Shown here one piece after another: positions 33,374 through 42,334 of a stretch of 64,000 nucleotides of DNA; within the stretch, counting starts at the first letter, position 1; each line of letters opens with the position of its first letter. This DNA is from JASLBX01 sp036374175. GTDB taxonomy: Bacteria > Actinomycetota > Actinomycetes > Jiangellales > Jiangellaceae. The stretch lies in NCBI GenBank assembly GCA_036374175.1, contig DASUUH010000049.1:48441-112440 (forward strand), read 5' to 3'. Made by a program: the position numbers and the translations under genes. The notes under the pieces were generated by a model. It saw only the letters and a list, made by a program, of their open reading frames with translations, was not told where the DNA came from and searched no databases.

Positions 33374-33693
33374 AGAACTCTCCTCTGATACGGGAATCGA
33401 GGAGGGTCGAAGACACCCGGCGGGCCACCTGCGTGCGTCTGCTCACTCACCCCCTTTCGCACCCGGCCCTGGGGTGCCTTGGCCCGTTCCCGAAGAACCT
33501 ACTCCGGAATTCTTCGTTGGCATATCCCCCTGGACGGGTCGTTTCTGCTTGGCCCCACCCCAGCTCAGGTGCACTTGATCGGTCCCTGGCCGGGTTGCTC
33601 GCGGACCCGGCGTGGGGAACCGGCTGACACGAACAGTTCAGACAACTGTCGTCTTCTGCGCCTAATCATGGAATCCTTCGACGATCGCGCGTT
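33374..33693 (-). promoter_or_regulatory. long structured upstream region of the LVIVD gene
   Basis: About 320 bases without a supported gene. It carries the ribosome-binding site AGAGGAGAG next to the LVIVD start and two perfect 7-bp stem-loops: CGAAGAA/TTCTTCG (33491-33516) and GCCGGGT/ACCCGGC (33589-33611). The distance and hairpins suggest a structured 5' leader; no riboswitch family is convincingly matched. Confidence 0.35.
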
Positions 33694-33778
33694 GTGCGCG
33701 AAGCGAAGGGCATGACTGCGTCGGTGCGCCGAAACAGCGCGTCTAGTAAGGGGGGTGTGAAGTGCTCGCCGCGTCACC

Positions 33779-34781
33779 GTGCACATTGCCCGGGGTCGCT
33801 GCGTATCTGCGCTCGGCTTCACCGACTCCGTCGACGCGACCGGTGCGACGCTGAAGCCGGCGAACCCGACTCTACTTGTGCACCTGTCGATGCCACCGTG
33901 TGGTACGCCGTCACACTCGACCGCAAGAGCACCCTCACCATTGATACGGCCGGCTCGGACTACGACACCGTGCTGTCCGTGTTTCGAGGCACCGGTTTCC
34001 CCAACTTCGATCTCGCGGCGTGCAATGACGACGCCGAGGACCTGCAGGCCAGGGTGTCGGTCAGCGTTGCCCGCGGGGAGACGGTCTACGTGCAGGTGGG
34101 CGCATTCGGGGGCGAACCGAGTGCTGCCGGACAGCTGGAGATCTCGTTCACCCGCGGTTCGAAGCAGGCCACCAAGAAGCCCCTGGTGTTCAAGAGTTCG
34201 TTCCGAGGGACTCAGGCGTTCGCGGAGTGGTTCACCGAGGACGAAAATGCCTTCTCCGACACGTTCACCGTGGTCACCAACGGCCGGACCAAGTTCGGCA
34301 AAGGCAAGCCGACTCGCGGGCCGGCCCTTGAGGTGTTCCACTTCGCTGAAGAGTTCGATCCGGTGACAGAGACTTTCACGGTCACTGACTTTTTCGGCTT
34401 CACAACGCTGACTGACAGCCAGTTCCACATCGACCGCAAACTCCGCAGCGCCTCCGTCGACGCCGACCTCACCCTGGAGGGATCTCGTTGCGTTTACGAC
34501 GACGCCAACGAAAAGAGGGCGGGGACTGTGAGTTCTTCACGGCCGACGTTACCGTCTCAATCACGTGGGACGGAGTGGGATCGATCATCCGCTCGCGATT
34601 CTCCCACCGGGAGACCGGCGACGACTTCCGCTTCACCTTCCGTAGCCGCACGGCATTTCGCGACGCCCTCGCAGACGGCTCGATCATCGGAGACGTGAAC
34701 CTAGTATCTGGTCCCGCCGACTTCGCAGGCATCGCCAGAGCCGCCGAGTCGTCCATGGAATGGATTCGCGGAGGCTTCTAG
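33779..34781 (+). pseudogene. frameshifted secreted protein with pre-peptidase C (PPC)-like domain
   Basis: Three reading frames carry consecutive parts of one protein. Frame A gives FTDSVDATGATL; then frame B gives AGEPDSTCAPVDATVWYAV ... SDYDTVLSVFRGTGFPNFDLAACNDDAEDLQARVSVSV, a PPC-like beta domain, to CVYDDANEK at about 34513; then frame C continues EGGDCEFFTADVTVSITWDG to a stop at 34781. Each junction is explained by loss of a single G: CTG(G)AAGCC near 33853 and AAAAG(G)AGGG near 34515. The 5' end lacks a recognisable start and signal peptide, so it is probably also damaged. The boundaries are approximate. Sequencing error is the alternative explanation. Confidence 0.7.
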
Positions 34782-34805
34782 CACACTCCCCGATGTAAAG
34801 CATTC

Positions 34806-34847
34806 GAAGTGGGTTCGTTGGCGCGACGACGGCAGCGAACCTACTTC
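34806..34847. terminator. stem-loop between convergent genes
   Basis: GAAGTGGGTTCG (34806-34817) and CGAACCTACTTC (34836-34847) pair at 11 of 12 positions with an 18-base loop, between the pseudogene and the DUF7144 gene. Probable bidirectional terminator. Confidence 0.6.
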
Positions 34848-34893
34848 CAACTCAGGAACCCGGCGACATGACTTCCGGACTTGTGCTGGCCGA

Positions 34894-35301
34894 TCAGGTA
34901 TCGAACACGCCGGCTCGCGTAATGGCCCAGATGACATAGATTGCCAGCGCGATCATCACTATCGACCAGAACGGGTAGTACGGGATGAAGAAGAAGTTCG
35001 TCAGTGCGCTCAATCCGGCCAGGACGACGGCGACTGCTCCTGCGGCCGTGCTGCCGGCAAAGAGGAACAGGCCCGACGCTACGAGGATCACACCAAGGAT
35101 CAAATGGATCCAACCCCATGCCGTCAGGTCTAGTTCGAACGCGTAGTTCTCAATGACCACGAAGAACTGGTCGTCGAGGATGGCCGCAAGGCCCTGGAAG
35201 AACTGAAAAAGGCCCACCAGTACCATCATCATGGCGGCGAAGACGAGGCCGCCGATGGCCCAACCAGATGGATTCTTAGACTTGTCCAGCAAGTCTTTCA
35301 T
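34894..35301 (-). CDS. DUF7144-type four-TM membrane protein
   Basis: 135 residues with four TM helices: SGWAIGGLVFAAMMMVLVGLFQFFQGL, TAWGWIHLILGVILVASGLFLF, GAVAVVLAGLSALTNFFFIPYYPFWSIVMIALAIYVIWAI. The GWAIGGLVFAA, WGWIHLILG and NFFFIPYYPFWS blocks identify a common actinobacterial membrane family (DUF7144) of unknown function. The ATG at 35301 is preceded by GGAGGCGAC. It lies 118 bases downstream of the leftward membrane-protein operon. Confidence 0.88.
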   Translation of the reverse strand: MKDLLDKSKNPSGWAIGGLVFAAMMMVLVGLFQFFQGLAAILDDQFFVVIENYAFELDLTAWGWIHLILGVILVASGLFLFAGSTAAGAVAVVLAGLSALTNFFFIPYYPFWSIVMIALAIYVIWAITRAGVFDT

Positions 35302-35419
35302 GTCGCCTCCCACAGTAACTGGTGCAATGCCACGCGGCGCACGAGAGACCACGGATTGCAGGCACCCGGGATCCACCTAATGCGCGTGAGACCTACCGGA
35401 CTTGTACTTGCGCCCCCCG

Positions 35420-36781
35420 TCATCCCCCCGGATTCCAGTCGTCCGGCGCTCGCTGCCCGGCTCGCCGTGCCGACAGCGATATGGCCAACACGCACATGCC
35501 GACCGCTAGCGCGACGATTACGACTGGCACCGGATCTAGCCCCGACGCGACGATGATAGCCGTACCAGCGCCGATCGTGGCGATCCGCAGAAGATCGGCG
35601 CGTCCGGCAACCCAGCGGTTGAACCGGCCATTCGACCAGGAGCGGTCGACCAACCGCGCAGCGTGCTTGACGGACCGCTCGATCCACGCCGGCCGTCCGG
35701 CGAGGTACGCGACCAGAGCGCCGATCAGAGCTCCCAATCCGACCAGTAGCGCGAGCCTGTAGACACTGGACGTCGTCGCGTTGAGCACAATCCCCACCGC
35801 GCTGCGGCCGTCGGCAGCCGCCGCGTCATCGACGAACGACGACCGCAGGCGCCGGACGAGCGCCGCGGCAAGAACGACTCCGATCACTACACCGAGGAAA
35901 ACCTGCACAAGCGTTCGTCGCCTGGCCGCGGACAGCGCGACGGCTGCGGCGACCACCGCCAAGGTGATCAGCAGCACAGCCCACACATTCCGGTCAATGC
36001 GGTGCATGGTCTGCTGGGCTACGACGAGTGAGTCCTCGGACATCAGCCTGACCTGGCCGAAGTCCTCCGGGACTTGCGCGCGCAAGGCTGCCGCCAGTTG
36101 CTCCCGCCCTTCGGCCGCTCGCTCCGATACCAGACCGGGGAGTTCCACATCGGGCAGGAACTCGGGGATCTCCTGCTCCACATGGCGTAGGGCATCCGCG
36201 ATGACCGGTATCAGGTTGAGCTGAACCGCACCGTCGGCTACGTAGACGTTCGGCAGCCCAGCAACGTCGCTCCGGACCAGCGTCACCGACGCTTGGTGAG
36301 CCCGCCGGATCAGCACCGGCAGCCGTTGCCGGAATGCCTCCGACCTGATCAGTTCGTCAATGACTTGCGTCGCACGATCTTCCAGCCTGGCGCTGATCGG
36401 CGGGCCAAGAACTGCGAGCGTTGGCCGGTCGAGGCGCGACAGTACCCCCGCGACCCGCGCATCCAGGTCAAGAGCAGCCCCAAGCGCGGTAGCCAAGTAC
36501 TCGTCGAGTTCGCTCAGCCGGTTCGCAGCCCTGGTATCAAGATCCAGAATCTCCAGTGCCTGCTCTGAAACAGAGTCGCTCAGCGCCACGTAGAGCGCTG
36601 GGTCGTCGAGCGCCGGCTGAACCGTTGCCATGAAGGCATCGGTCTCGAAGATCGTGCGATGCGCCCACACAGCCATCACCGACACGACCACGAGCAGGGA
36701 TGACAGCACGACGAGGAGTGAGCTGAGCCAGCGGCGGATTGTTCGGCGCCGCGCGGTCGAAGATGCTGGCTTTTCCGTCAC
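35420..36781 (-). CDS. hypothetical membrane protein with large extracytoplasmic domain
   Basis: 453 residues, not recognised. One TM helix near residues 20-42 (LSSLLVVLSSLLVVVSVMAVW) is followed by about 220 residues without TM, mostly helical and rich in Asp/Arg/Leu (TDAFMATVQPALDDPALYVALSDSVSEQALEIL ...), probably outside the membrane; then four or five C-terminal TM helices. GTG start overlaps the ClC stop (GTGA, 36778-36781), so the two are coupled. The ...TDAFMATVQPALDDPALYVALSD... segment resembles actinobacterial membrane proteins of unknown function. A link with ion homeostasis is only inferred from the operon. Confidence 0.8.
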   Translation of the reverse strand: MTEKPASSTARRRTIRRWLSSLLVVLSSLLVVVSVMAVWAHRTIFETDAFMATVQPALDDPALYVALSDSVSEQALEILDLDTRAANRLSELDEYLATALGAALDLDARVAGVLSRLDRPTLAVLGPPISARLEDRATQVIDELIRSEAFRQRLPVLIRRAHQASVTLVRSDVAGLPNVYVADGAVQLNLIPVIADALRHVEQEIPEFLPDVELPGLVSERAAEGREQLAAALRAQVPEDFGQVRLMSEDSLVVAQQTMHRIDRNVWAVLLITLAVVAAAVALSAARRRTLVQVFLGVVIGVVLAAALVRRLRSSFVDDAAAADGRSAVGIVLNATTSSVYRLALLVGLGALIGALVAYLAGRPAWIERSVKHAARLVDRSWSNGRFNRWVAGRADLLRIATIGAGTAIIVASGLDPVPVVIVALAVGMCVLAISLSARRAGQRAPDDWNPGG

Positions 36782-38109
36782 GGCCTTGTCTCAGCTCGCC
36801 CCGGTTCTCGTCTCGGCTCCGACCGCGGTCTCTCGACGATCTGCTCAGAGACGAACGCGACGACAACGGCGATCAGCACGATGGGTGTCATGGCAGGAGC
36901 GCTAGTGCCGAGTAGGAGTGTCACGAGAACGGCCGAAGCGACGGGAAGCGGCAGGATTGCCGCGGTTGCCGCCGCCATCCCGGCCGCCATGGCGGGCACG
37001 ACGCCGAATCCGGGGAGCCCGGACAGCAAGACACCGGCCACCGCGCCAAGGAACAGCGCCGGAAAGATGGGACCGCCACGGAGTGCGCCCAGCGATGCCC
37101 CGTACGCGATTCCCTTCAGCACGAGCAGGGCGACAAGGGCACCGACCGACCATCCGTGCGGGTCGGTGGCAAGCGATGCCAGCGTCTGCTGACCGGACAA
37201 CGCCACCTCGACCGGCGACCTGTTGGTCAGGATCGAGTACGCCCCGGCGCAAGCAGCGATCACGAGCGCTACCGAGATGCTGCCGATCATTGGACGGCCC
37301 GCAGCGCGCGGCGCGACCCAATGTCCGATGCGATGGATCTGGCGCATGACGAAGGCAATGGCAACGGCCACGGGGACCGTCCACAGCAGGTCGGCCACGT
37401 CAGGCCGGGCTGGCCCGGAGAGTTCGGGCAGGCTCAGGGAGGCGATCTCGAACCCCGTCCAGCGTCCCAAGCCGGTGAAGACCAGAGCCCCGACGCCGGA
37501 TGCGAGCAGGCACGGCAGGATCGCACGTGCCAGCTGTGGCCCGGCCAGGCCGATCGCCTCAAGGATGAATAGTGCCGCAACGAGCGGGCTGCCGAACACG
37601 ACAGCGATCGCGGCCGTTGCACCAGCCACTCCAATGAGGGCGTAGGCGTTGGGGCCCGGCTCCTGTCCCCACCGACGGGTTAGCAAGATCGCCAATGCGG
37701 AGCCGGAAGCGATCAGCGGCGCCTCGGGGCCTAGCACGGCGCCGAGCGGCAGACCGCCCAATGCAGCCAGGATGATGCTCGGTAGGTGTGACGGCGGCAC
37801 CGGATCAGCTCCAAGGCCGTCGATCGGTACATGGCCACCGCGGCCGGGCAGGAATCGGATGGCGGCCCCGACCAGGACACCTGCGACGACGAGCCAGGGT
37901 GCGGGCCACCACCACGGTGGCACGTCGTACCCAAGGTCGTCCGGTAACGCCCGCCAGACGACGTGGGTGAACTCGTGGAGCAGTGCCAGGAACCCGAACG
38001 CCGCGAGGGACACCGGCACGCCGACGAGACCAGCCAGCGCCAACAACCGGAGGTAACCGCGAGTGCGTACTAGCTCGCCGGCACTCTCCGGCCGCCGGTC
38101 GTCGCTCAT
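36778..38109 (-). CDS. ClC-type chloride channel/antiporter
   Basis: 443 residues, about ten TM helices. Contains the ClC selectivity segments: LGPEAPLIASGSALAIL (the GxEGP motif, here GPEAP, with the gating Glu retained), VFGSPLVAALFILEAIG and ALRGGPIFPALFLGAVAGVLL (GxFxP). The GPEAP variant departs from the canonical GREGP. It would conduct or exchange chloride (or fluoride) across the membrane. Follows the SHOCT gene by 4 bases. Confidence 0.9.
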   Translation of the reverse strand: MSDDRRPESAGELVRTRGYLRLLALAGLVGVPVSLAAFGFLALLHEFTHVVWRALPDDLGYDVPPWWWPAPWLVVAGVLVGAAIRFLPGRGGHVPIDGLGADPVPPSHLPSIILAALGGLPLGAVLGPEAPLIASGSALAILLTRRWGQEPGPNAYALIGVAGATAAIAVVFGSPLVAALFILEAIGLAGPQLARAILPCLLASGVGALVFTGLGRWTGFEIASLSLPELSGPARPDVADLLWTVPVAVAIAFVMRQIHRIGHWVAPRAAGRPMIGSISVALVIAACAGAYSILTNRSPVEVALSGQQTLASLATDPHGWSVGALVALLVLKGIAYGASLGALRGGPIFPALFLGAVAGVLLSGLPGFGVVPAMAAGMAAATAAILPLPVASAVLVTLLLGTSAPAMTPIVLIAVVVAFVSEQIVERPRSEPRREPGRAETRP

Positions 38110-38113
38110 GCCG

Positions 38114-38506
38114 TCAGGCCAGCAGCTTGGCCTTCTGGGTTTCGAATTCCTCGCCGGTGATGGCGCCTGCGTCCCGTAACTGAGCGAGCTTGGTCAACTC
38201 ATCAGCAACGCTTGAACTTGGCTCCCTGGCCGCGTCGCGGACGTATGCGCGGAACGCTTCCTCCCGCCGGCTCTGTTCCGCAGCATTGCGTTCAGCCATT
38301 CCTGCACCACGCACAATCAAGTAGATCAACGTGCCCAGGAGCGGTGTGACGATGATCAACAGAGTCCACAGCGCCTTCGCCCAACCGGAGAGGTCACGGC
38401 TACGGAAGATGTCGGCCACCAACGAGATGAGCAGCCAGATCCAGGCGACGAAAAGGAAGAACCAGAGCATCGTCCAGAAGAGGTTCAGCAACGGGTAGTC
38501 GTCCAT
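38114..38506 (-). CDS. SHOCT/PLDc_N-type small membrane protein
   Basis: 130 residues. Two TM helices (LLNLFWTMLWFFLFVAWIWLLISLVADIF and WTLLIIVTPLLGTLIYLIVRG, the PLDc_N pattern) are followed by a charged helix and a C-terminal SHOCT motif (VADELTKLAQLRDAGAITGEEFETQKAKLL). SHOCT motifs are short, probably oligomerising or membrane-anchoring. First gene of the operon with ClC and the unknown membrane protein. ATG at 38506 preceded by GGAGGGATCCC. Confidence 0.9.
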   Translation of the reverse strand: MDDYPLLNLFWTMLWFFLFVAWIWLLISLVADIFRSRDLSGWAKALWTLLIIVTPLLGTLIYLIVRGAGMAERNAAEQSRREEAFRAYVRDAAREPSSSVADELTKLAQLRDAGAITGEEFETQKAKLLA

Positions 38507-38551
38507 GGGATCCCTCCACCTACTAGTGCGTGAATCGGCGACCCCAACCCC

Positions 38552-38565
38552 CCTTGGCGCCAAGG
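38552..38565. promoter_or_regulatory. 14-bp perfect palindrome in divergent spacer
   Basis: CCTTGGCGCCAAGG, perfectly self-complementary, 46 bases upstream of the SHOCT operon start, in the 244-bp divergent spacer with the HerA-like gene. A possible operator; the regulator is unknown. Confidence 0.35.
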
Positions 38566-38750
38566 CCAGCGTGATCATAAACGACACCGCTCACTCACCG
38601 CGAGCAATTCGCGACTCAAGGCGCGTCGCGCTGGCAAGCTCGTGTATTAATGGGGTTGCCGTACCGCTGAGTCGCCTGGACCGTTGTCCAGGCTTCTCCC
38701 TCGCCGGGCCGGCGTCGATACTCCCGGGCAGCGAAAGGCGGGGACGACCA

Positions 38751-40178
38751 GTGAGCCGGTTCGAGGCGGACACCGAGGCTGCGGCGTATTCGATCGATGG
38801 CCGGACATTCGCATTCAGCGGGCCGGTCATGGCCGGCGTCCGGCCGGGTTCGTATGCGGCCATTGAGACGCCGGACGGCGAACAGCACCTCGGTCAGATT
38901 CTGGAATTGCGCCCAGAACCCGGCGCCACCTTCGCCGAACCGATAATGCGCGGCACGGGTCGGCTGCTCGCGGAGTTTGTAGACAAGCCGTTCACGAACG
39001 CGACGTTGTCCGTCGCAGATCCGGCCCTGGTCCGCAGCCGACTGCCTGCGGATGGCGACGAGGGTGCGATTCAGATCGGCGCGCTGGCAGACCTGGAAGG
39101 CCTTCCCGCGGTCCTGCGGGTCTCGGGTTTCGGGCGACATACATTCGTTTGCGGGCAGTCCGGCTCAGGCAAGACGTACTCGATGGGCGTGGTGCTGGAG
39201 CGTCTCCTGCATCACACGTCGTTGCGGATCGTCGTCCTTGACCCGAACTCCGACTACGTCCGGATCGGTTCGCTGGCTGGTCCATCCGCCCCGGAGGGGC
39301 CCATCGACACCATGACCTGGAACCGCCACCAGAAGATCGCCGAGCGGCTCCGCGTACTCGGCGACGAGCCCGGTGAGCTCCGACTCTGGCTGGGCAACCT
39401 GACGCCGCGCCAGCAGGCCACCGTCCTGGGTCTGGACCCGATCGCCGATGCGGAGGAGGTCGGCGCTGCTCTGCAGATCGCTGACGATATCGGCACCACA
39501 CGATTCTCACCCGCAGACCTGGCACGCCGCGCCCAGACCCTGGGTGATCCAGCCGCCGAGCGATTGGCACTGCGGATCAAGAACCTACGGCTCGACCGGA
39601 TGGATATCTGGGCCGACGAGCAGCACCCGGCCATCATCGATCGGCTCGGGGACGACTGGCGGGCCGCCGTGTTCGATCTCGGCTCACTTGCATCGCCGCA
39701 GGAGCGGTCGATCATCAGTGCGGCCGTCGTCAGCGCGGTGTGGGAGCGCCGCCGCGAGCGCCACCCTGTCCTCTTGGTCGTCGACGAGGCCCACAACGTG
39801 TGCCCGCAGGTCCCGGCCGATGCCAACCAGGCCCTCGCCACGGAGCATATGATCGCCATCGCGGGCGAGGGTCGTAAGTACGGGATCTTCCTGCTTCTTG
39901 CCACCCAACGACCAACGAAGATCCACGAGAACGTCCTGTCACAGTGCGACAACCTGCTTCTGATGCGCATGAACTCGGCGGCCGACATCGCACATCTCGG
40001 CGCAACCTTCTCCGCCGTCCCAGCAGCACTCATCGAGCGCTCGGCCACCTTCCGGCTCGGCGAGGGCCTCGCGGCCGGCCAGATCGCACCCCATCCGCTG
40101 CTGTTCAAGACCGGCGAGCGGATCACTCTTGAAGGCGGTTCGGACCTTCCGACGGACTGGACGCGTCCAGAGCAATAG
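38751..40178 (+). CDS. HerA-like (DUF87) hexameric ATPase
   Basis: 475 residues. N-terminal beta-barrel-like domain, then the RecA-like core with Walker A GQSGSGKT (135-142), Walker B LLVVDEAHNV (341-350), ATQRPTKIHENVLSQCDNLLLMRM (arginine finger/sensor) and a C-terminal ISL-like end. This is the HerA-FtsK type of translocase, often partnered with the NurA nuclease for DNA end resection or with other nucleases in defence systems. No NurA gene is adjacent, so the partner is unknown. GTG at 38751 is preceded by AAAGGCGGGGA; the open frame upstream lacks family likeness. Confidence 0.85.
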   Translation: MSRFEADTEAAAYSIDGRTFAFSGPVMAGVRPGSYAAIETPDGEQHLGQILELRPEPGATFAEPIMRGTGRLLAEFVDKPFTNATLSVADPALVRSRLPADGDEGAIQIGALADLEGLPAVLRVSGFGRHTFVCGQSGSGKTYSMGVVLERLLHHTSLRIVVLDPNSDYVRIGSLAGPSAPEGPIDTMTWNRHQKIAERLRVLGDEPGELRLWLGNLTPRQQATVLGLDPIADAEEVGAALQIADDIGTTRFSPADLARRAQTLGDPAAERLALRIKNLRLDRMDIWADEQHPAIIDRLGDDWRAAVFDLGSLASPQERSIISAAVVSAVWERRRERHPVLLVVDEAHNVCPQVPADANQALATEHMIAIAGEGRKYGIFLLLATQRPTKIHENVLSQCDNLLLMRMNSAADIAHLGATFSAVPAALIERSATFRLGEGLAAGQIAPHPLLFKTGERITLEGGSDLPTDWTRPEQ

Positions 40179-40204
40179 ACGAGCGCAAAGAGTTGCTGCG
40201 ACGC

Positions 40205-42190
40205 CTACCCGACCGGGACAGGCACCTCCTCCACTACGGGTTCGCGCATCTTGAGATCGAAGAAGAGATAACTCATCACCAGCGCCACAAACGGAATCGC
40301 GACGGCATAGACCAGCCCGGCGATGATGTTGACGAGAGCGAACGACAAACCGCCGAATACAAGCAACAGGACGACGCCGACCAGCGGGCCACTCACGGCA
40401 CCGAAGCCGACGACGATTGTTAGCAGCAGCGCCACCGGCCACCAACGACCTCGGACGAGCTGCCGGCTGCGTTGCAGCGCACCCCGAGCTGACCTGTTCT
40501 CGATCGCTACGGCCGGCACCGCAAAGGCGCGCCGGACGGCGTAGACCAACGCGAGTGGCGACGTCACGACGAGCAGTAGCAGCAAACCCACCACCAGCAC
40601 GATGCGGCCGGCCACACCGGTCAACGGCCGCAGCGCAGCGGCGACCCTGCCGTATGCCGCGCGCAAGGACGGCAATTGGCCCTGCGCGAGATCATCGAGA
40701 ACTCCGGACACAGCAGCAAGCACGCTGAAATAGGCGAGCAGCGAGATCACCTCGCCCACCAGCAGTACCGTGGCAATCACCCACGCGTTCTGGTCCCCGT
40801 CCGGCCCAGCCAGCGCCTCCAGATTTGCGGCCCTTACCAGCAGCCATTGGGCCACCCCGGCCAACGCCATCACTGGCAGATACACCAACCCGATTCCCAG
40901 CATTAGGCGCCAGTTCAGGGCATACATCCGGGCCGACGCCGCGAGCAATTGTCCTGCCGCGCGGCGTTGGACCACGGGGTAAGGAGCGTCGGGCACCCAA
41001 CGGGTCCGGGCCGCCGCGACCACCAGCAGTGCGAGCACGGCGCCGAGCCCGATCAGCACCGGTGCAGGATCGTCGAGCGCTCGGCGGAGCACGTTGGATC
41101 CGGCCGCCACCACGCTGCAGAACGTGTTGGTGACGTTCGGCCCGACCGCGGCGGGCAACGGTACGGTGACGGCATCGTCGCGCCAGCCGTCTTCGCCCCA
41201 CCGGACCGGCGCGGTCCACTGCGTCTTCATGTTCGGTCCGGTCGGGCCGTTGAAGAACGCCTCATGGCGCTCGCCCCAGCGTCCCTGGAACCCCAGCCAT
41301 GGAAACTCGTCGAGATAAGCATCCGGTTCGGTCGGCACGACCGCGACCTGCGGCCAGATCTCGTCATGTGGGCCGTTGGTGTCATCACAGCCGACCCCGG
41401 TCTCGGCGCTGCGTCCGAGGTAGAGGGCGGAGCCGAAGAAGTTCGCGTGCGAGCCCTCCGCCGGGTAGACCACTGGATGCGTCCCATCAACGACTTCGAG
41501 CTTGGCCGACCCCCAACTGGCCCGCTCGCCGCCAGTGTGCTGGCTGTACCCGACAACAGACGGCGGCGTGGCCAGGGCGGCTTCCGCGTCCGGCGCATCG
41601 AAGACGAGTTGGATCATCTCCCAGTCGCCCTCATGGTTGTTGTTCCAGTCGTTGAAGACGTAGAAGAACCAGTACTGCAAGGCGATCTGGCCCTGCCGAG
41701 CCGGATCGGTCACCACCCGGGCGTAGACCGTCGCTTCGCTGTTGCGGCCTATCTCACGTTGCCATTCTTCGTATCCGCAGCCCGGGTCGAGCGCATTGCC
41801 AGGGAAGTCCAGGTGGTACTGCGGCAAACCGTCCGTCAGGTCCACGGCCGCGGGCGCAACCCCGACGAGGTCATTGGTGTGCCATGGCCCCCGAAGTGCG
41901 ACGCCAGAGTTGTCCATCAGCGTGGTGATGTCCATTGGCCGGTACGGCGTGCCGTCGCCGCACGGCTCCTCCTGAGCTCGCAGCCGGATAACCGGTGCAT
42001 ACCGCTCCGCGAGTTCCGTAGCTGCGGGGTCGTCCTGAACGGCCGAAGCGGACAGGTTGCCCGCCCCAAGGGCGACGGGTGAAGCCAGCTGGAGAACCGC
42101 CACCGCACTCACGACCGCGAGCAGCGCCCTCGCCCCTGCTCTTGCGTCCCAGAACAGCACCCGACCACGTCGCCCTAAAGGTGCACTCAC
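40205..42190 (-). CDS. Vps62-like domain fused to multi-TM membrane domain
   Basis: 661 residues. N-terminal signal-like helix (1-43), then a domain of about 300 residues rich in Trp and Gly with LQYWFFYVFNDWNNNHEGDWEMIQLVFD, HTGGERASWG, DGTHPVVYPAEGSHANFFGSALYLG: the Vps62/DUF946-type pattern (YWFFY...N...HEGDWE) of putative surface proteins. From about residue 360 there are six or seven TM helices (ALAVVAAARTR..., MLGIGLVYLPVMALAGVAQWLL, VISLLAYFSVLAAVSGVLDDL, IVLVVGLLLLLVVTSPLALVYAV, WPVALLLTIVVGFG). So an extracellular lectin-like domain is tethered to a membrane domain. GTG start after AGGGGGATTCTT. Function unknown. Confidence 0.78.
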   Translation of the reverse strand: MSAPLGRRGRVLFWDARAGARALLAVVSAVAVLQLASPVALGAGNLSASAVQDDPAATELAERYAPVIRLRAQEEPCGDGTPYRPMDITTLMDNSGVALRGPWHTNDLVGVAPAAVDLTDGLPQYHLDFPGNALDPGCGYEEWQREIGRNSEATVYARVVTDPARQGQIALQYWFFYVFNDWNNNHEGDWEMIQLVFDAPDAEAALATPPSVVGYSQHTGGERASWGSAKLEVVDGTHPVVYPAEGSHANFFGSALYLGRSAETGVGCDDTNGPHDEIWPQVAVVPTEPDAYLDEFPWLGFQGRWGERHEAFFNGPTGPNMKTQWTAPVRWGEDGWRDDAVTVPLPAAVGPNVTNTFCSVVAAGSNVLRRALDDPAPVLIGLGAVLALLVVAAARTRWVPDAPYPVVQRRAAGQLLAASARMYALNWRLMLGIGLVYLPVMALAGVAQWLLVRAANLEALAGPDGDQNAWVIATVLLVGEVISLLAYFSVLAAVSGVLDDLAQGQLPSLRAAYGRVAAALRPLTGVAGRIVLVVGLLLLLVVTSPLALVYAVRRAFAVPAVAIENRSARGALQRSRQLVRGRWWPVALLLTIVVGFGAVSGPLVGVVLLLVFGGLSFALVNIIAGLVYAVAIPFVALVMSYLFFDLKMREPVVEEVPVPVG

Positions 42191-42272
42191 AAGAATCCCC
42201 CTCAGATCGCATTACGCGCCGCGCGGACCAGCGTCTCGGCCCGTTGGCGAGCGTAGTTGTGGCGAACCGACT

Positions 42273-42287
42273 AGTGCTTCAAGCACT
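42273..42287. terminator. 15-bp palindrome downstream of dnaB
   Basis: AGTGCTTCAAGCACT, arms AGTGCTT/AAGCACT about one central C, lying 48 bases downstream of dnaB (read leftward) and upstream of the Vps62-like gene. Either the dnaB terminator or an operator of the next gene. Confidence 0.45.
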
Positions 42288-42334
42288 CAACTTCGCTTGG
42301 GCATGCCTATTGCCCATGTGTGTTTGGGACGCGG

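Noticed and set aside
33374..33693. c-di-AMP (ydaO) riboswitch
   Set aside because: A few blocks look similar, but the conserved GCUAAC-type core and the pairing order are not convincing without a covariance search.
38505..38750. N-terminal extension of the HerA-like gene
   Set aside because: The open frame runs through the divergent spacer without family-like sequence; the GTG at 38751 has a purine-rich site and fits the family start.
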